Source: Hyphomicrobium_A sp964405975 (GTDB taxonomy: Bacteria; Pseudomonadota; Alphaproteobacteria; Rhizobiales; Hyphomicrobiaceae). From it: a DNA stretch of 64,000 nucleotides. Of the stretch, positions 45,284 through 54,869 are shown in pieces; position 1 is the stretch's first letter, and every line of letters begins with the position of its first letter. Where the stretch lies: NCBI GenBank assembly GCA_964405975.1, contig CAYOPW010000002.1, positions 1 through 64,000 on the forward strand, given 5' to 3'. The translations under genes and the position numbers were made by a program. The notes below the pieces were generated by a model. The model ran no database searches, was not told the DNA's origin, and saw only the letters and a program-made list of their open reading frames with translations.

Positions 45284-45408
45284 GAGGCGTTTGGCCTCAT
45301 TGCTGCGGCCACAGCCGGGATGTCGTCCAGCAGGGTCGCAAAGAAGTGGTAATGCCGGTCCTTATACACGAGCCGCCCCTCGCCGCGAGCAGAAAGTCTC
45401 CTCGCGGC
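45284..45408 (-). promoter_or_regulatory. structured leader of rpsO
   Basis: The 177-base spacer between truB and rpsO holds a long stem GCCGCGAG/CTCGCGGC (45382-45408, with inner AGA/TCT pairing) and a short stem GAGGC/GCCTC (45284-45298) about 30 bases before the start codon. S15 represses its own mRNA through leader structures in several bacterial groups including alphaproteobacteria, so this is a plausible autoregulatory element. Neither stem is followed by a T-run. Confidence 0.45.
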
Positions 45409-45431
45409 AAAAGGCTATTATGAACACAGCC

Positions 45432-46385
45432 TCATGTTCCCACTTTGTGCCGCGGCGCACTTGTCGCATTCCCAAAGTTGAACACGCGCGTGGGATGGAA
45501 GCTGCCCTTTTCCAGCTCGCCTAGCGCCAGAATGCGGCCCTTAAAGTGAGCAAACGCCGCACCCGACATCACGGGCGCGTCACGCCCGCGGATGAGGACT
45601 GCCTGTCCCTTAGCGAGATTTGCGGCATCAGAAGAGCTAACACCCAACGCCGGGATGTCTTCAAGCGCCGCCTCGACGGGTTGCAGGTGCGCTATTAGCG
45701 CCTCTTCACCGGATTGCGCCGCCGCCTTGAGCATGGCGAGCGAAACGGCTGCCGCTTCTACGAACGGCCCCACCTGCGTACGCCTCAGTGCGATCACGTG
45801 GCCGAAGCAACCGAGCGTCCGGCCAATGTCGCGCGCCAACGCGCGTACATACGTGCCCTTGCCACACTCGGCCTCGAAGACCGCCGTCGATGCATCCGGC
45901 ATCTCGACGAGGCGCAAGTCATCGACCACGACCACGCGAGGTGGCAACGCGACCTCTTCACCATCACGCGCAAGATCGTAGGCGCGTGCACCCTCAACCT
46001 TAATTGCTGAGAAGCACGGCGGCACTTGCTCGATCTCACCGGTAAACTGCGGCAGCACCGCTTCGATCGCCGGTAGCGCGGGCATCGACTCGCTGGTGCG
46101 TACCACCCGCCCTTCGGCATCGTCGGTGTCCGTTTCAGTCCCGAAGCGGACGGTGAAACGGTAGGACTTCTGTCCGTCAACGGCGTACGGCACCGTCTTG
46201 GTCGCCTCGCCTAAAGCGATTGGTAAGATGCCAGTTGCGAGTGGATCTAGCGTTCCGGCATGGCCTGCCTTTTGCGCATCGAAGAGGCGCTTTATGGCAC
46301 CAACGGCTTGCGTCGACGTCATGCCCGACCCTTTGTCGAGCACCAGCCAACCGTGAACGGGTTTGCCTTTTTTGCGACGTGTCAT
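45432..46385 (-). CDS. truB: tRNA pseudouridine-55 synthase
   Basis: 317 residues. It makes pseudouridine 55 in the T loop of tRNAs. The catalytic Asp is D47 in GHAGTLDPLATGIL, preceded by HGWLVLDKGSGMTSTQAV. KSYRFTVRFGTETDTDDAEG and GTYVRALARDIG are the usual downstream motifs. The start is the ATG at 46385 (MTRRKKGKPVHG), 19 bases after rbfA; the frame is open further up inside rbfA without conservation. Part of the infB-rbfA-truB-rpsO-pnp cluster. Confidence 0.96.
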   Translation of the reverse strand: MTRRKKGKPVHGWLVLDKGSGMTSTQAVGAIKRLFDAQKAGHAGTLDPLATGILPIALGEATKTVPYAVDGQKSYRFTVRFGTETDTDDAEGRVVRTSESMPALPAIEAVLPQFTGEIEQVPPCFSAIKVEGARAYDLARDGEEVALPPRVVVVDDLRLVEMPDASTAVFEAECGKGTYVRALARDIGRTLGCFGHVIALRRTQVGPFVEAAAVSLAMLKAAAQSGEEALIAHLQPVEAALEDIPALGVSSSDAANLAKGQAVLIRGRDAPVMSGAAFAHFKGRILALGELEKGSFHPTRVFNFGNATSAPRHKVGT

Positions 46386-46404
46386 GGGATAGCGGTGCTG
46401 ACCC

Positions 46405-46809
46405 TCAATCCTTGCCCACGTCATGGCGGACCTGCGGGTTCGATAACAACTCGTCGATACGACTTGCTTCATCGAACGTCTCGTCTCTGCGGAAGCGCAG
46501 GTCCGGCGCAAATTTCAAGTCCACGGCGTGTGCGATCTCTCCGCGAATATATTTCTTGTGCCGATTTAAGGCTTTCAGCACCTCGTCGGTGTCCGTTCCG
46601 CCAAGCGGGATGACGTAGACGGTTGCAAGCTTCAAATCGGGAGAGAGGCGCACTTCCGGTACGGTGACAACGTGCGAAACCAATACGTCGTCGTGGATAT
46701 CGCCACGCGACAACATTTCTGCAAGCTTATGCCGAATAAGCTCGCCGGCGCGCAACTGACGTTGCGAAGGCGTGGCATGGTGTGCAGTCTTATGGGAATG
46801 TTTTGACAT
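46405..46809 (-). CDS. rbfA: ribosome-binding factor A
   Basis: 134 residues. It helps mature the 16S 5' end during 30S assembly. It is a KH-fold protein: SQRQLRAGELIRHKLAEML at the N-terminus and VTVPEVRLSPDLKLATVYVIP, DLRFRRDETFDEASRIDELL later are diagnostic. Start ATG at 46809; a non-conserved frame extends upstream. Between infB and truB as usual. Confidence 0.95.
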   Translation of the reverse strand: MSKHSHKTAHHATPSQRQLRAGELIRHKLAEMLSRGDIHDDVLVSHVVTVPEVRLSPDLKLATVYVIPLGGTDTDEVLKALNRHKKYIRGEIAHAVDLKFAPDLRFRRDETFDEASRIDELLSNPQVRHDVGKD

Positions 46810-46897
46810 TGTCGCTCCGGCGCGGGATGGAACCGCGCACGGCCTCTTCAAGAGATGTCGATGCCCCGGCCCCAACACCCAAAGACGTGAATAACAA

Positions 46898-49534
46898 CTA
46901 CAGTGTCCGCGTAACTGTTTCGACGTTGAAGCACTCGATGACGTCGCCGGCGCGTATGTCCTCGTAATTGGCGAATGCCATGCCGCACTCTTGGCCCGCG
47001 GGCACCTCGCGCACTTCGTCCTTGAAACGCTTCAAGGTGGAAAGCGTGCCTTCGTGGATCACCACGTCGTCGCGGATGAGGCGCACCTTTGCGCCGCGCT
47101 CGACCTTGCCTTCGGTCACGCGGCAACCAGCAACCTTGCCGATCTTGGAGATGTTGAACACCTCCAGAATCTCGGCGTTGCCAAGGAACAACTCGCGGAT
47201 TGTCGGCGCCAAAAGCCCCGACATCGCTGCTTTCACGTCATCGACGAGATCGTAAATGATGTTGTAGTAGCGAATTTCGACACCGTCGCGATCGGCCGCT
47301 GCTTTAGCTTGGGCATTCGCCCGCACGTTAAACCCTAAGAGTACGGCCTTGGACGCATTAGCGAGAGCTACGTCGGATTCTGTAATACCGCCGACTCCGG
47401 AATGAACGATGCGGGCTTCCACTTCGTCCGTACCGAGCTTGCGCAACGCGCCGGCAATCGCTTCCACGGAGCCTTGCACATCACCCTTTACAACGAGATC
47501 AAATTCCTTGCGGTCAGCTTCCTTCAGCTGTTGCATCATTTGCTCAAGCGTTCGCGCCGAGCCACCCGCGCCCAAAGCTTCACGCCGCTTGCGGACACGA
47601 TAATCGGTGATCTCTCTCGCCCGCGCCTCGCTTTCGACAACAGCGAATTGATCACCGGCCTCAGGCGCTTCGTCGAAGCCCAGAATCTCGACGGGAACCG
47701 ACGGGCCTGCTTCCTGTGTATTCCGGCCGTGATCGTCTATGAGCGCGCGCACGCGTCCCCAAGCCGCGCCGGCAACGACGAGGTCGCCGACGCGAAGTGT
47801 GCCGCGCTGCACAAGCACGGTGCCGACAGGGCCGCGGCCGCGCTCCAGCTTCGCCTCGACCACGATGCCTTCGGCTGAACGATTGGGATTCGCCTTCAGA
47901 TCCAGGAGCTCAGCTTGAAGATGAATTGCTTCCAAGAGCTTGTCGAGGTTAGTCCGCTTCAGAGCTGAGACTGGCACCTCAAGTGTTTCACCCGACATAC
48001 TCTCGACAATGACCTCGTGCTGCAAAAGCTCGTTGCGCACGCGATCAGGATCGGCCTGCGGCTTGTCGATTTTATTGATTGCGACGATGAGCGGAACCTC
48101 TGCCGCCTTGGCGTGATTGATAGCCTCGATCGTTTGCGGCATCACACCGTCGTCAGCAGCAACGACAAGAACGACGATGTCGGTAACTTTGGCACCGCGC
48201 GCACGCATGGCCGTGAAAGCTTCGTGGCCTGGCGTGTCGATGAATGTCACGACCTCACCATTAGGTGTCGTCACCTGATAGGCGCCGATATGCTGAGTGA
48301 TACCGCCCGCCTCCCCGGAGACGACGTTTGTCTGCCGAATCGCGTCGAGCAGTGACGTTTTACCGTGGTCGACGTGTCCCATGATCGTGACGACGGGCGC
48401 TCGCGGCTCCAACAAACCCTCAACATCCCTCTCACCAATAAAGCCGGTCTCGACGTCGGCCTCGGAGACGCGCTTTGCCGTATGGCCGAATTCCTGCACG
48501 ATGAGTTCGGCGGTATCTGCGTCGACCACATCGTTGATCTTGTGCATCTCGCCTTCCTTCATCAGGAATTTTATGACGTCGACGGAGCGCTCGGTCATAC
48601 GGTTAGCGAGTTCTTGAATGGTGATGACTTCGGGGATCACCACCTCGCGCGCGATCTTCTCGCGCGTTTGTGGAATTCCCATCGCCTTAAGCTTTTCGCG
48701 CTCACGCTTACGCTTTAGCGATGCCAATGACCGCTCGCGCTGCTTTTCATCGAACGCATTGTTGATAGTGAGCTTGACGCGCTCGCGCCGCTCGTCCGCC
48801 TTGACGGCCTTTGGCGCCGGCGTTCGTGGGCCAGCCTTGCGCCCTCTCGGACCACCGCGGCCCTCCTCATCTTCACGCGTAACGGCAACGGCAGCCCGCG
48901 CCGCGCGCTTGGGTGCCTCTGAATCTGGCTTTGCGCGCGATGGCGCTGGTGATGGTGGTGGTGGTGCGCTTGGGAAATCAATTTCGCGCGGTCTGCCACC
49001 CTCACGCGGCTGCAATGCAGGGTTAAGAGACGAACGCGCCTTCGACGTACTCTTGGCACCGGCCTCGTCACGCGGTGCAGGGGCGGTCACGGCCTTCGCG
49101 GTGGGCGAGGCAGCAGCGGCAGAACCTTCTTCCGCCGTCGTCTTGGCGCGAGCTTGCTTTCCTCCTTGCTCAGCGTCGTCTTGGACCTTCGCGGCCGCGA
49201 GCGCACGCGCGCGTGCGCCCCGCTCCTCTTCCGACAGCGCCCTGATTCCCGATGCCTCGCGCGCTTGCTCAGTCGCGGCGGCCTCAGCTTTCACCGGCTT
49301 TTTCTTCGGCGCAGGGGCTGCAGGTTTCGCCTCATTGACCTCAGGCTCTGGTCCTTCTGCAGCACCTGGAGCAGCAAGCTTACGCGTCCTGCGCTTTTCG
49401 ACGACAACCGACTTCGAGCGGCCGTGGCTGAAGTTTTGCCGGACATGTCCAGATTCGACCGTCCGCTGTAGGGAGAGCGGCTTGCGCGTGCCCCCACGGA
49501 TAGTCTTCTCGGTAGTGTCCTTCGTTTCTGACAT
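46898..49534 (-). CDS. infB: translation initiation factor IF-2
   Basis: 878 residues. GTPase that brings fMet-tRNA to the 30S subunit. A long N-terminal disordered region rich in Ala, Lys, Arg, Glu and Pro (about 20-300) precedes the IF2_N module (ITIQELANRMTERSVDVIKFLM), the G domain with P-loop GHVDHGKTSLLDAI (near 384), DTPGHEAF and NKIDKPQAD, then the beta-barrel domains and C1/C2. The ATG at 49534 follows GAGAAGAGC; a TTG 21 bases upstream is less likely. The N-terminus begins with the alphaproteobacterial IF2-associated segment (TIRGGTRKPLSLQRTVESG). Confidence 0.97.
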   Translation of the reverse strand: MSETKDTTEKTIRGGTRKPLSLQRTVESGHVRQNFSHGRSKSVVVEKRRTRKLAAPGAAEGPEPEVNEAKPAAPAPKKKPVKAEAAATEQAREASGIRALSEEERGARARALAAAKVQDDAEQGGKQARAKTTAEEGSAAAASPTAKAVTAPAPRDEAGAKSTSKARSSLNPALQPREGGRPREIDFPSAPPPPSPAPSRAKPDSEAPKRAARAAVAVTREDEEGRGGPRGRKAGPRTPAPKAVKADERRERVKLTINNAFDEKQRERSLASLKRKREREKLKAMGIPQTREKIAREVVIPEVITIQELANRMTERSVDVIKFLMKEGEMHKINDVVDADTAELIVQEFGHTAKRVSEADVETGFIGERDVEGLLEPRAPVVTIMGHVDHGKTSLLDAIRQTNVVSGEAGGITQHIGAYQVTTPNGEVVTFIDTPGHEAFTAMRARGAKVTDIVVLVVAADDGVMPQTIEAINHAKAAEVPLIVAINKIDKPQADPDRVRNELLQHEVIVESMSGETLEVPVSALKRTNLDKLLEAIHLQAELLDLKANPNRSAEGIVVEAKLERGRGPVGTVLVQRGTLRVGDLVVAGAAWGRVRALIDDHGRNTQEAGPSVPVEILGFDEAPEAGDQFAVVESEARAREITDYRVRKRREALGAGGSARTLEQMMQQLKEADRKEFDLVVKGDVQGSVEAIAGALRKLGTDEVEARIVHSGVGGITESDVALANASKAVLLGFNVRANAQAKAAADRDGVEIRYYNIIYDLVDDVKAAMSGLLAPTIRELFLGNAEILEVFNISKIGKVAGCRVTEGKVERGAKVRLIRDDVVIHEGTLSTLKRFKDEVREVPAGQECGMAFANYEDIRAGDVIECFNVETVTRTL

Positions 49535-49576
49535 GCTCTTCTCGTTCAACTCCAAATTTCTCTACCATTGAGCCAC

Positions 49577-50224
49577 TCAGGATGTGCTTAAACCTGACCG
49601 ATAGCGCCGCAAACGCTCGGCCTCGCTGAGAAACCGCTTTGTGGCTCCGCCTTTTGTGAGGCCAGCATGTACCACATTTGACCTGCCAATTGCCAAGCTC
49701 ATTTGCTCGGTCGTCAGCCAATCAATAATCGGTGCCAATTTGCCCTTATCCGTTTGTATCGCCGTAAACTTTCGATCGAGCTTTTGGCGCCCGCCCGTCG
49801 CCGCTTCCGCGCCGTGTACAAGGGCGGCCGCGCGGCCGCTCGAAACAAGCGATTCGACCTTTTCGAAGCCCGAGGAGACGAGGCCGGCTTTGTTGGCAAG
49901 CGACAAGGCCTGAAGCACACGTTTTAAGATTAACGCGTCGACGGTCTGCGCTAGGTCAGGCGATGCCGTGATCTGACGCTTCAAACCTTTGGAAAAGGCT
50001 TTGGCCTTGATCGCGGTCTCGACTGCCGCCAACTCAGCGGTCACCCAAACACCGCGGCCCGGCAGCCGGCGCGCAAGGTCTGGAACGATAACGTCATCGG
50101 GACCGGCAACGAAGCGGATTAGGTCCTCAGCCTGGCGTTCGACGCGCGTCACTATGCAGCGCCGCAGGGAACCCTGTGGCTCGACCTCGGTCTCGTGGTC
50201 CTCTGGCTGCTGCTCGGCGCCCAA
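49577..50224 (-). CDS. YlxR/DUF448 RNA-binding protein with L7Ae-like C-terminal half
   Basis: 215 residues. Residues about 18-95 are the YlxR (DUF448) domain with RRCIVTRVERQ and the GRGVWV loop; about 100-200 look like a ribosomal L7Ae/L30e-like domain (LQALSLANKAGLVSSGFEKVESLV). This two-domain form is usual in alphaproteobacteria. The YlxR relative RnpM in Gram-positives binds RNase P RNA; whether that holds here is unknown. The start is a TTG at 50224, well supported by AGGAGATCTAT directly before it and by the lack of a suitable ATG. Between nusA and infB, 32 bases after nusA. Confidence 0.9.
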   Translation of the reverse strand: MGAEQQPEDHETEVEPQGSLRRCIVTRVERQAEDLIRFVAGPDDVIVPDLARRLPGRGVWVTAELAAVETAIKAKAFSKGLKRQITASPDLAQTVDALILKRVLQALSLANKAGLVSSGFEKVESLVSSGRAAALVHGAEAATGGRQKLDRKFTAIQTDKGKLAPIIDWLTTEQMSLAIGRSNVVHAGLTKGGATKRFLSEAERLRRYRSGLSTS

Positions 50225-50256
50225 ATAGATCTCCTAATCCAGTCAACATTGCAGCG

Positions 50257-51987
50257 CTAGCCTTCGGCGGCGGATGACTTTCCGCCTTCGGCTTCGCTGG
50301 CGCCGCTCTCACCTGCTTCTGCTTGAGGGGCCTCCGCGCCCGCGGCTTCCTCTTCAGCCGCACCCTCAGCAGTCTCGCCTTCAGCACCTTCCGCTTCTGG
50401 TTCCGGCTCCGGTTCCAGATCCTCCGGCTTGATCCAGCCGGCGAGCACGCGCGCCGACATGATCATTTCTTCGGCCTCTTTGCGCCCGACATCGAAGGAA
50501 TCAAGAATTCCCTTGTGGCGTACGGGCTCTGCATCCTTTTCGCGCTTGCGTTCCGTCCAACCTATCAGGTCATCCGTAGCGCAGTCGGCAACGTCTTCGA
50601 CCGTCTTGATGTCATTTTCACCAAACACGACCATCATCGCGGTCGTGATGCCTTGAATCTTGGCAAGGTCATCGGCGACGCCAAGTTCGCGCCGCTTGGC
50701 GTCGCGATCGGCCTCTTGTTTCTCCAAGTACTCGCGAGCACGGGTTTGAATCTCGTTGGCCGTGTGCTCATCGAAGCCTTCAATGTGCGCAATTTCCGAC
50801 ACATCGACGTAAGCAACTTCCTCGATCGAAGCGAAGCCTTCCGTCACGAGCAGCTGGGCGATAACCTCGTCCACGTCGAGCGATTCCATAAGCATCTGCG
50901 AACGTTCTGCGAATTCCTTCTGGCGCCGCTCTGACTCCTCCTGCTCAGTCAGGATATCGATATCCCAGCCCGTGAGCTGCGAGGCCAGCCGCACGTTTTG
51001 ACCGCGCCGCCCGATGGCGAGCGAAAGCTGGCTCTCGGGAACAACAACCTCGATGCGATTGGAATCTTCATCGAGCACAACCTTGGTCACCTCAGCCGGT
51101 GCGAGCGCGTTGACGATAAAGCTCGCGGCGTCGGGGTTCCACTGGATGATGTCAACCTTCTCGCCCTGCAACTCGTTGACTACCGCCTGCACGCGCGAAC
51201 CACGCATGCCCACGCAGGCACCGACGGGATCAATCGATGAGTCCTTGGAGATCACGGCGATCTTGGCGCGCGAACCAGGATCGCGTGCTACCGACTTGAT
51301 CTCGACGACCCCATCGTAGATTTCCGGCACTTCTTGCGCGAAGAGTTTTGACATGAACTCCGGCCGCGCACGGGACAGGAAGATTTGCGGCCCGCGAGGT
51401 TCGCGACGCACATCGTAGATATAGGCACGAATACGATCACCGTAGCGTACATTTTCGCGCGGGATCATCTCATCACGGCGAATGACGCCTTCGGCACGTC
51501 CCAAGTCGACAATCACGTTGCCATATTCGACCCGTTTTACCGTTCCGTTCACGATCTCGCTGATGCGGTCCTTGTACTCATTGTAGTGACGCTCGCGCTC
51601 CGCCTCGCGCACCTTCTGCACAATCACCTGCTTGGCGTTCTGAGCAGCGACGCGACCGAAATCTAAAGGTGGCAGAGGCTCGGCAATCAAGTCTCCGACC
51701 TTTGCCTCCGCGTTACGCGCAATCGCATCCTCAAGCGTGATCTCTGTTGAATCATTCTCTACTGTTTCGACGACGGACAGCACGCGAGTCAGGTTGGCCT
51801 CGCCGGTCTTTGCGTCGATCTTGCAGCGTATGTCGTTTTCAGCGCCATAGCGCGACTTGGCTGCCTTCTGGATCGCATCCTCCATGGCCTCGATGACGAT
51901 GCTGCGATCAATTGCCTTCTCGCGCGCGACGGCGTCCGCGATTTGCAGAAGCTCCAGCCGATTAGCGCTAATGCCGGCCATTGCCAT
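50257..51987 (-). CDS. nusA: transcription termination/antitermination factor NusA
   Basis: 576 residues. It binds RNA polymerase and modulates pausing, termination and antitermination. Order: NusA N-terminal domain (1-130), S1 (about 135-200, GTVKRVEYGNVIVDLGRAEGV), KH1 and KH2 (about 230-345, GACVGMRGSRVQAVVNEL and IGRRGQNVRLASQLTGW), two helix-hairpin-helix repeats (about 365-500), then a very acidic low-complexity tail of about 55 residues rich in Glu, Ala and Gly. The ATG at 51987 follows GGAGGAAG. It sits between rimP and ylxR. Confidence 0.97.
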   Translation of the reverse strand: MAMAGISANRLELLQIADAVAREKAIDRSIVIEAMEDAIQKAAKSRYGAENDIRCKIDAKTGEANLTRVLSVVETVENDSTEITLEDAIARNAEAKVGDLIAEPLPPLDFGRVAAQNAKQVIVQKVREAERERHYNEYKDRISEIVNGTVKRVEYGNVIVDLGRAEGVIRRDEMIPRENVRYGDRIRAYIYDVRREPRGPQIFLSRARPEFMSKLFAQEVPEIYDGVVEIKSVARDPGSRAKIAVISKDSSIDPVGACVGMRGSRVQAVVNELQGEKVDIIQWNPDAASFIVNALAPAEVTKVVLDEDSNRIEVVVPESQLSLAIGRRGQNVRLASQLTGWDIDILTEQEESERRQKEFAERSQMLMESLDVDEVIAQLLVTEGFASIEEVAYVDVSEIAHIEGFDEHTANEIQTRAREYLEKQEADRDAKRRELGVADDLAKIQGITTAMMVVFGENDIKTVEDVADCATDDLIGWTERKREKDAEPVRHKGILDSFDVGRKEAEEMIMSARVLAGWIKPEDLEPEPEPEAEGAEGETAEGAAEEEAAGAEAPQAEAGESGASEAEGGKSSAAEG

Positions 51988-52019
51988 TTGTCTACTTCCT
52001 CCTCGTGGTCCGTGCGCAT

Positions 52020-52613
52020 TTAAGCTTCGCCGGTACCAACCTCGTCGCTTTCCTTATTATACTTTTTCGCACGGCGTAGCGCCTCGCGGATCAACTCGTC
52101 CGTAAGCACGAGTTTCGCTTCGGCGACCAATGCGATGGGCAGGCCAATTACGGTACGCCCGCCTTGATCTAGATCGAGTTCAATCCTGATCTCGCTGCCT
52201 TCAAACCCTTCCAACACGCCTCTGAACCGCTTACGCCCGTCGATTGGCTCCCTGAGTTCGATCTTTGCCTCGTAGCCAGACCAATCCTCAAAATCGGATG
52301 GGCGCACAAGTGGGCGATCAATGCCCGGCGAAGAGACCTCAAGGCGATAGCTGCCTGCAACTGGATCATGCACATCCAGAATTGGCGACAATTCCCGCGA
52401 GACGGCTTCACATTCATCAATCGTCATCGTGCCGTCCGGACGCTCGGCCATTACTTGCACTGTCTTGCCCTCGCGGCCTGTAACCGTAACGCGCACCAGA
52501 CGAAAACCGCGGCTGTCCAGTACCGGCTCAATCACGGCCGCCACCTTGGCTGCCAAGCCGGATTCGTGAATGAACCGGTTCCGCAAGGCGCCGTCGTCGC
52601 CAGCCTGTATCAC
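52020..52613 (-). CDS. rimP: ribosome maturation factor RimP
   Basis: 197 residues. Needed for 30S assembly. The N-terminal domain (about 20-95) shows ERPDGTMTIDECEAVSREL and the C-terminal SH3-like domain starts after YRLEVSSPGIDRPLVRPSDF. It is longer than E. coli RimP by a charged tail that includes KKYNKESDEVGTGEA. The start is a GTG at 52613; no in-frame ATG fits the family N-terminus. First gene of the rimP-nusA-ylxR-infB cluster, and a terminator sits 40 bases upstream, so a promoter must lie in or near that short gap. Confidence 0.95.
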   Translation of the reverse strand: MIQAGDDGALRNRFIHESGLAAKVAAVIEPVLDSRGFRLVRVTVTGREGKTVQVMAERPDGTMTIDECEAVSRELSPILDVHDPVAGSYRLEVSSPGIDRPLVRPSDFEDWSGYEAKIELREPIDGRKRFRGVLEGFEGSEIRIELDLDQGGRTVIGLPIALVAEAKLVLTDELIREALRRAKKYNKESDEVGTGEA

Positions 52614-52652
52614 GTCAAGATATCCGGTTATTCGTGCCCGATCAGCTTTGCC

Positions 52653-52685
52653 AAAACAAAAAGAGCGGACCCGGAGGGCCCACTC
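52653..52685 (-). terminator. rho-independent terminator after trmB
   Basis: On the minus strand GAGTGGGCCC pairs with GGGTCCGCTC (two G:U pairs, 3-base loop, 52663-52685), followed by TTTTTGTTTT (52653-52662). It lies 75 bases past the trmB stop and 40 before the rimP start, so it separates the metK-trmB transcript from the rimP operon. Confidence 0.9.
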
Positions 52686-52759
52686 TCGAAAGTTGAGATG
52701 ATCATGAGCAGCCGATTATTACGAGATGATGACACTGCTGGCAAGCGAATTATGGCGGA

Positions 52760-53524
52760 CTAGGCACAAGTCGTTCTGCAAAATCGAAAAAAATAGCACT
52801 TCCGGCCCTCTCTCCCTGCCTTGGCCTCGTAGCGCGTTTGCGGCCAATCGGGCCTGCGTTCACGCCAGTCGCCCGGTCCTGTCGCCTTCCATTCGAACGC
52901 CGACTGGGCCCGAAGGCTGAGTAGGATTGTGCGGGAATAGTCGCCGATATCGGTTGCAACCCGCAGTTCGCCCCCTGGCGCTACTACACGGGCAAGGAGT
53001 TCAAACAGCGGTCGCGCAACCAGCCGGCGTTTGACGTGGCGCTTCTTCGGCCAAGGATCGGGAAAGAGAATAAAGACCCGTTGCAGAGATGCGTTGGGAA
53101 GCCAACGCAAGAGCGGTCGCGCGTCATCGGCATAAAGCCGAACGTTGGTGAGCGCAAATTCCTCAATCGCCCCCAAAACCTTGACGATCCCATCCTCGAA
53201 AGGCTCACAACCAACAAATCCCACATGAGGGTTTTGGCGCGCTTGCCAGACGAGGTGCTCGCCGCCGCCAAAGCCCGCCTCTAGCCAGACCTCGCGAACG
53301 GGCGTTGAAAAGAGCGAGGCGAGCGGCCGCGGCGCGGAATCCGTCAGATCTAAGCGCACGCGCGGCAATACATCGTTGAGAAGCAACTGCTGGCGCGCAC
53401 TCAGGCCACGGCCGCGCCTCCGTCCGAACGTGCGAAGCTCACGCGTCACATGTTTGACAGCAGCGTCGGCCGCACGCTGCGGCTCCGCGCCGACCTTACT
53501 AGGCAACCGCAGATTTGAGCGCAT
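52760..53524 (-). CDS. trmB: tRNA (guanine-N7-)-methyltransferase
   Basis: 254 residues. It makes m7G46 in tRNA variable loops with SAM. The SAM-binding GFGGGEHLVWQARQNP and the TrmB signature ILFPDPWPKKRHVKRRL are clear; REGRKCYFFRF closes the protein. The ATG at 53524 overlaps the metK 3' end by 26 bases; the frame is open another 28 codons inside metK. A terminator follows. The neighbour metK makes the methyl donor. Confidence 0.94.
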   Translation of the reverse strand: MRSNLRLPSKVGAEPQRAADAAVKHVTRELRTFGRRRGRGLSARQQLLLNDVLPRVRLDLTDSAPRPLASLFSTPVREVWLEAGFGGGEHLVWQARQNPHVGFVGCEPFEDGIVKVLGAIEEFALTNVRLYADDARPLLRWLPNASLQRVFILFPDPWPKKRHVKRRLVARPLFELLARVVAPGGELRVATDIGDYSRTILLSLRAQSAFEWKATGPGDWRERRPDWPQTRYEAKAGREGRKCYFFRFCRTTCA

Positions 53525-54698
53525 CGGCAAGGTCGGTCTTCTCCCACGAGAAGCCACCATCTGACTCCGGTTTGCGACCGAAGTGCCCATAAGCGGACGT
53601 GCGCGCATAGATAGGCTTATTCAAGCCGAGATGCTCGCGAATGCCGCGAGGTGACAAATCCATGAACTCGCTCAATGCCGTCTCCAGCTTCGCCTCTTCG
53701 ACCTTGCCAGTGCCAAATGTATCGACATAGATCGACAGCGGCTGTGCCACGCCAATGGCATATGAAAGCTGGATATTGCAACGATCAGCGAGGCCCGCCG
53801 CCACCACATTCTTGGCGAGGTAGCGCGCGGCATAAGCGGCTGACCGGTCGACTTTTGTTGGATCTTTGCCCGAGAATGCACCGCCGCCATGAGGTGCAGC
53901 ACCGCCATATGTATCGACGATGATTTTGCGCCCGGTCAGGCCGCAATCACCATCGGGTCCGCCGATGAAGAACTTACCCGTTGGATTCACGTGCCATATT
54001 GTGTCGGTGGTTATCCAACCCTCCGGCAAGGTGTTCACCACATATGGCTCGACGATCTCGCGAATTTTCGTTGATGGCAGGTCTTCATCGATGTGCTGAT
54101 GCGAGATCACGATCTGCGTGGCACCAACGGGCTTGCCGTCCTCATACCGCACGGTCACCTGGCTCTTGGAATCGGGGCCTAGGCTGGCTGCGCCACCTTC
54201 CTTAGCGTGGCGAGCTCTCGCCAAATTTTGCAGAATCTTGTGTGCATAATAGACCGGCGCCGGCATGAGATCAGGCGTTTCCGTGCAGGCATAGCCAAAC
54301 ATAATGCCCTGATCGCCGGCACCCTCTTCCTTGTTCCCCGCAGAATCGACACCCGCCGCGATGTCGGCCGATTGAGGATGCAGCAGAACGTCGACCTCGC
54401 ATCTATCCCAATGAAATCCTTCCTGCTCGTATCCGATATCGCGAATGGCCATGCGGGCAACATGAGCAATCCACTCCATGGTCACTGTTTCTGGTCCGCG
54501 GGTTTCGCCGGCAATGACCACTTGGTTGGTTGTTGCGAGCGTTTCACAGGCAGCGCGAATCGCCCAGGGATCAATTCCGGCTTTTGGGCCCTCGCGGTAG
54601 AAAAGGTCTACAATCTCGTCTGAGATGCGGTCACAGACCTTATCGGGGTGGCCTTCAGAAACGGATTCGCTTGTAAACAGGTAGGATTTTCGTGCCAC
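53499..54698 (-). CDS. metK: S-adenosylmethionine synthetase
   Basis: 399 residues, full length. It makes SAM from methionine and ATP. The hallmark segments are present: SESVSEGHPDKVCDRISDEI, GEGDQGIMFGYA-type (here GAGDQGIMFGYACTET), and GGGAFSGKDPTKVDRSAAYAARY with the P-loop-like glycines. Start is a GTG at 54698 with AAAGAGGGTCCCGG upstream. The 171-base leader to the XRE gene was checked for SAM riboswitch patterns and none was recognised. Confidence 0.97.
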   Translation of the reverse strand: MARKSYLFTSESVSEGHPDKVCDRISDEIVDLFYREGPKAGIDPWAIRAACETLATTNQVVIAGETRGPETVTMEWIAHVARMAIRDIGYEQEGFHWDRCEVDVLLHPQSADIAAGVDSAGNKEEGAGDQGIMFGYACTETPDLMPAPVYYAHKILQNLARARHAKEGGAASLGPDSKSQVTVRYEDGKPVGATQIVISHQHIDEDLPSTKIREIVEPYVVNTLPEGWITTDTIWHVNPTGKFFIGGPDGDCGLTGRKIIVDTYGGAAPHGGGAFSGKDPTKVDRSAAYAARYLAKNVVAAGLADRCNIQLSYAIGVAQPLSIYVDTFGTGKVEEAKLETALSEFMDLSPRGIREHLGLNKPIYARTSAYGHFGRKPESDGGFSWEKTDLADALKSAVA

Positions 54699-54869
54699 CC
54701 GGGACCCTCTTTTTTATTGGATAGAATGCGGGAAATCGCCCGGTTTGTCTCAAGCTTTGGGTGCGGGGTCAAGGCCTGGGCAACCTAAAGGACGCACGCC
54801 TTGCGACCGGCGGAGCTTGAAGCACCTACCTTTGGGCTGATTTTACCAGGACGGAACGCCGCAGCTGAG

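Noticed and set aside
54699..54869. Possible SAM riboswitch in the metK leader
   Set aside because: No conserved SAM-II, SAM-V or SAM/SAH core could be found; only generic GC-rich stems.
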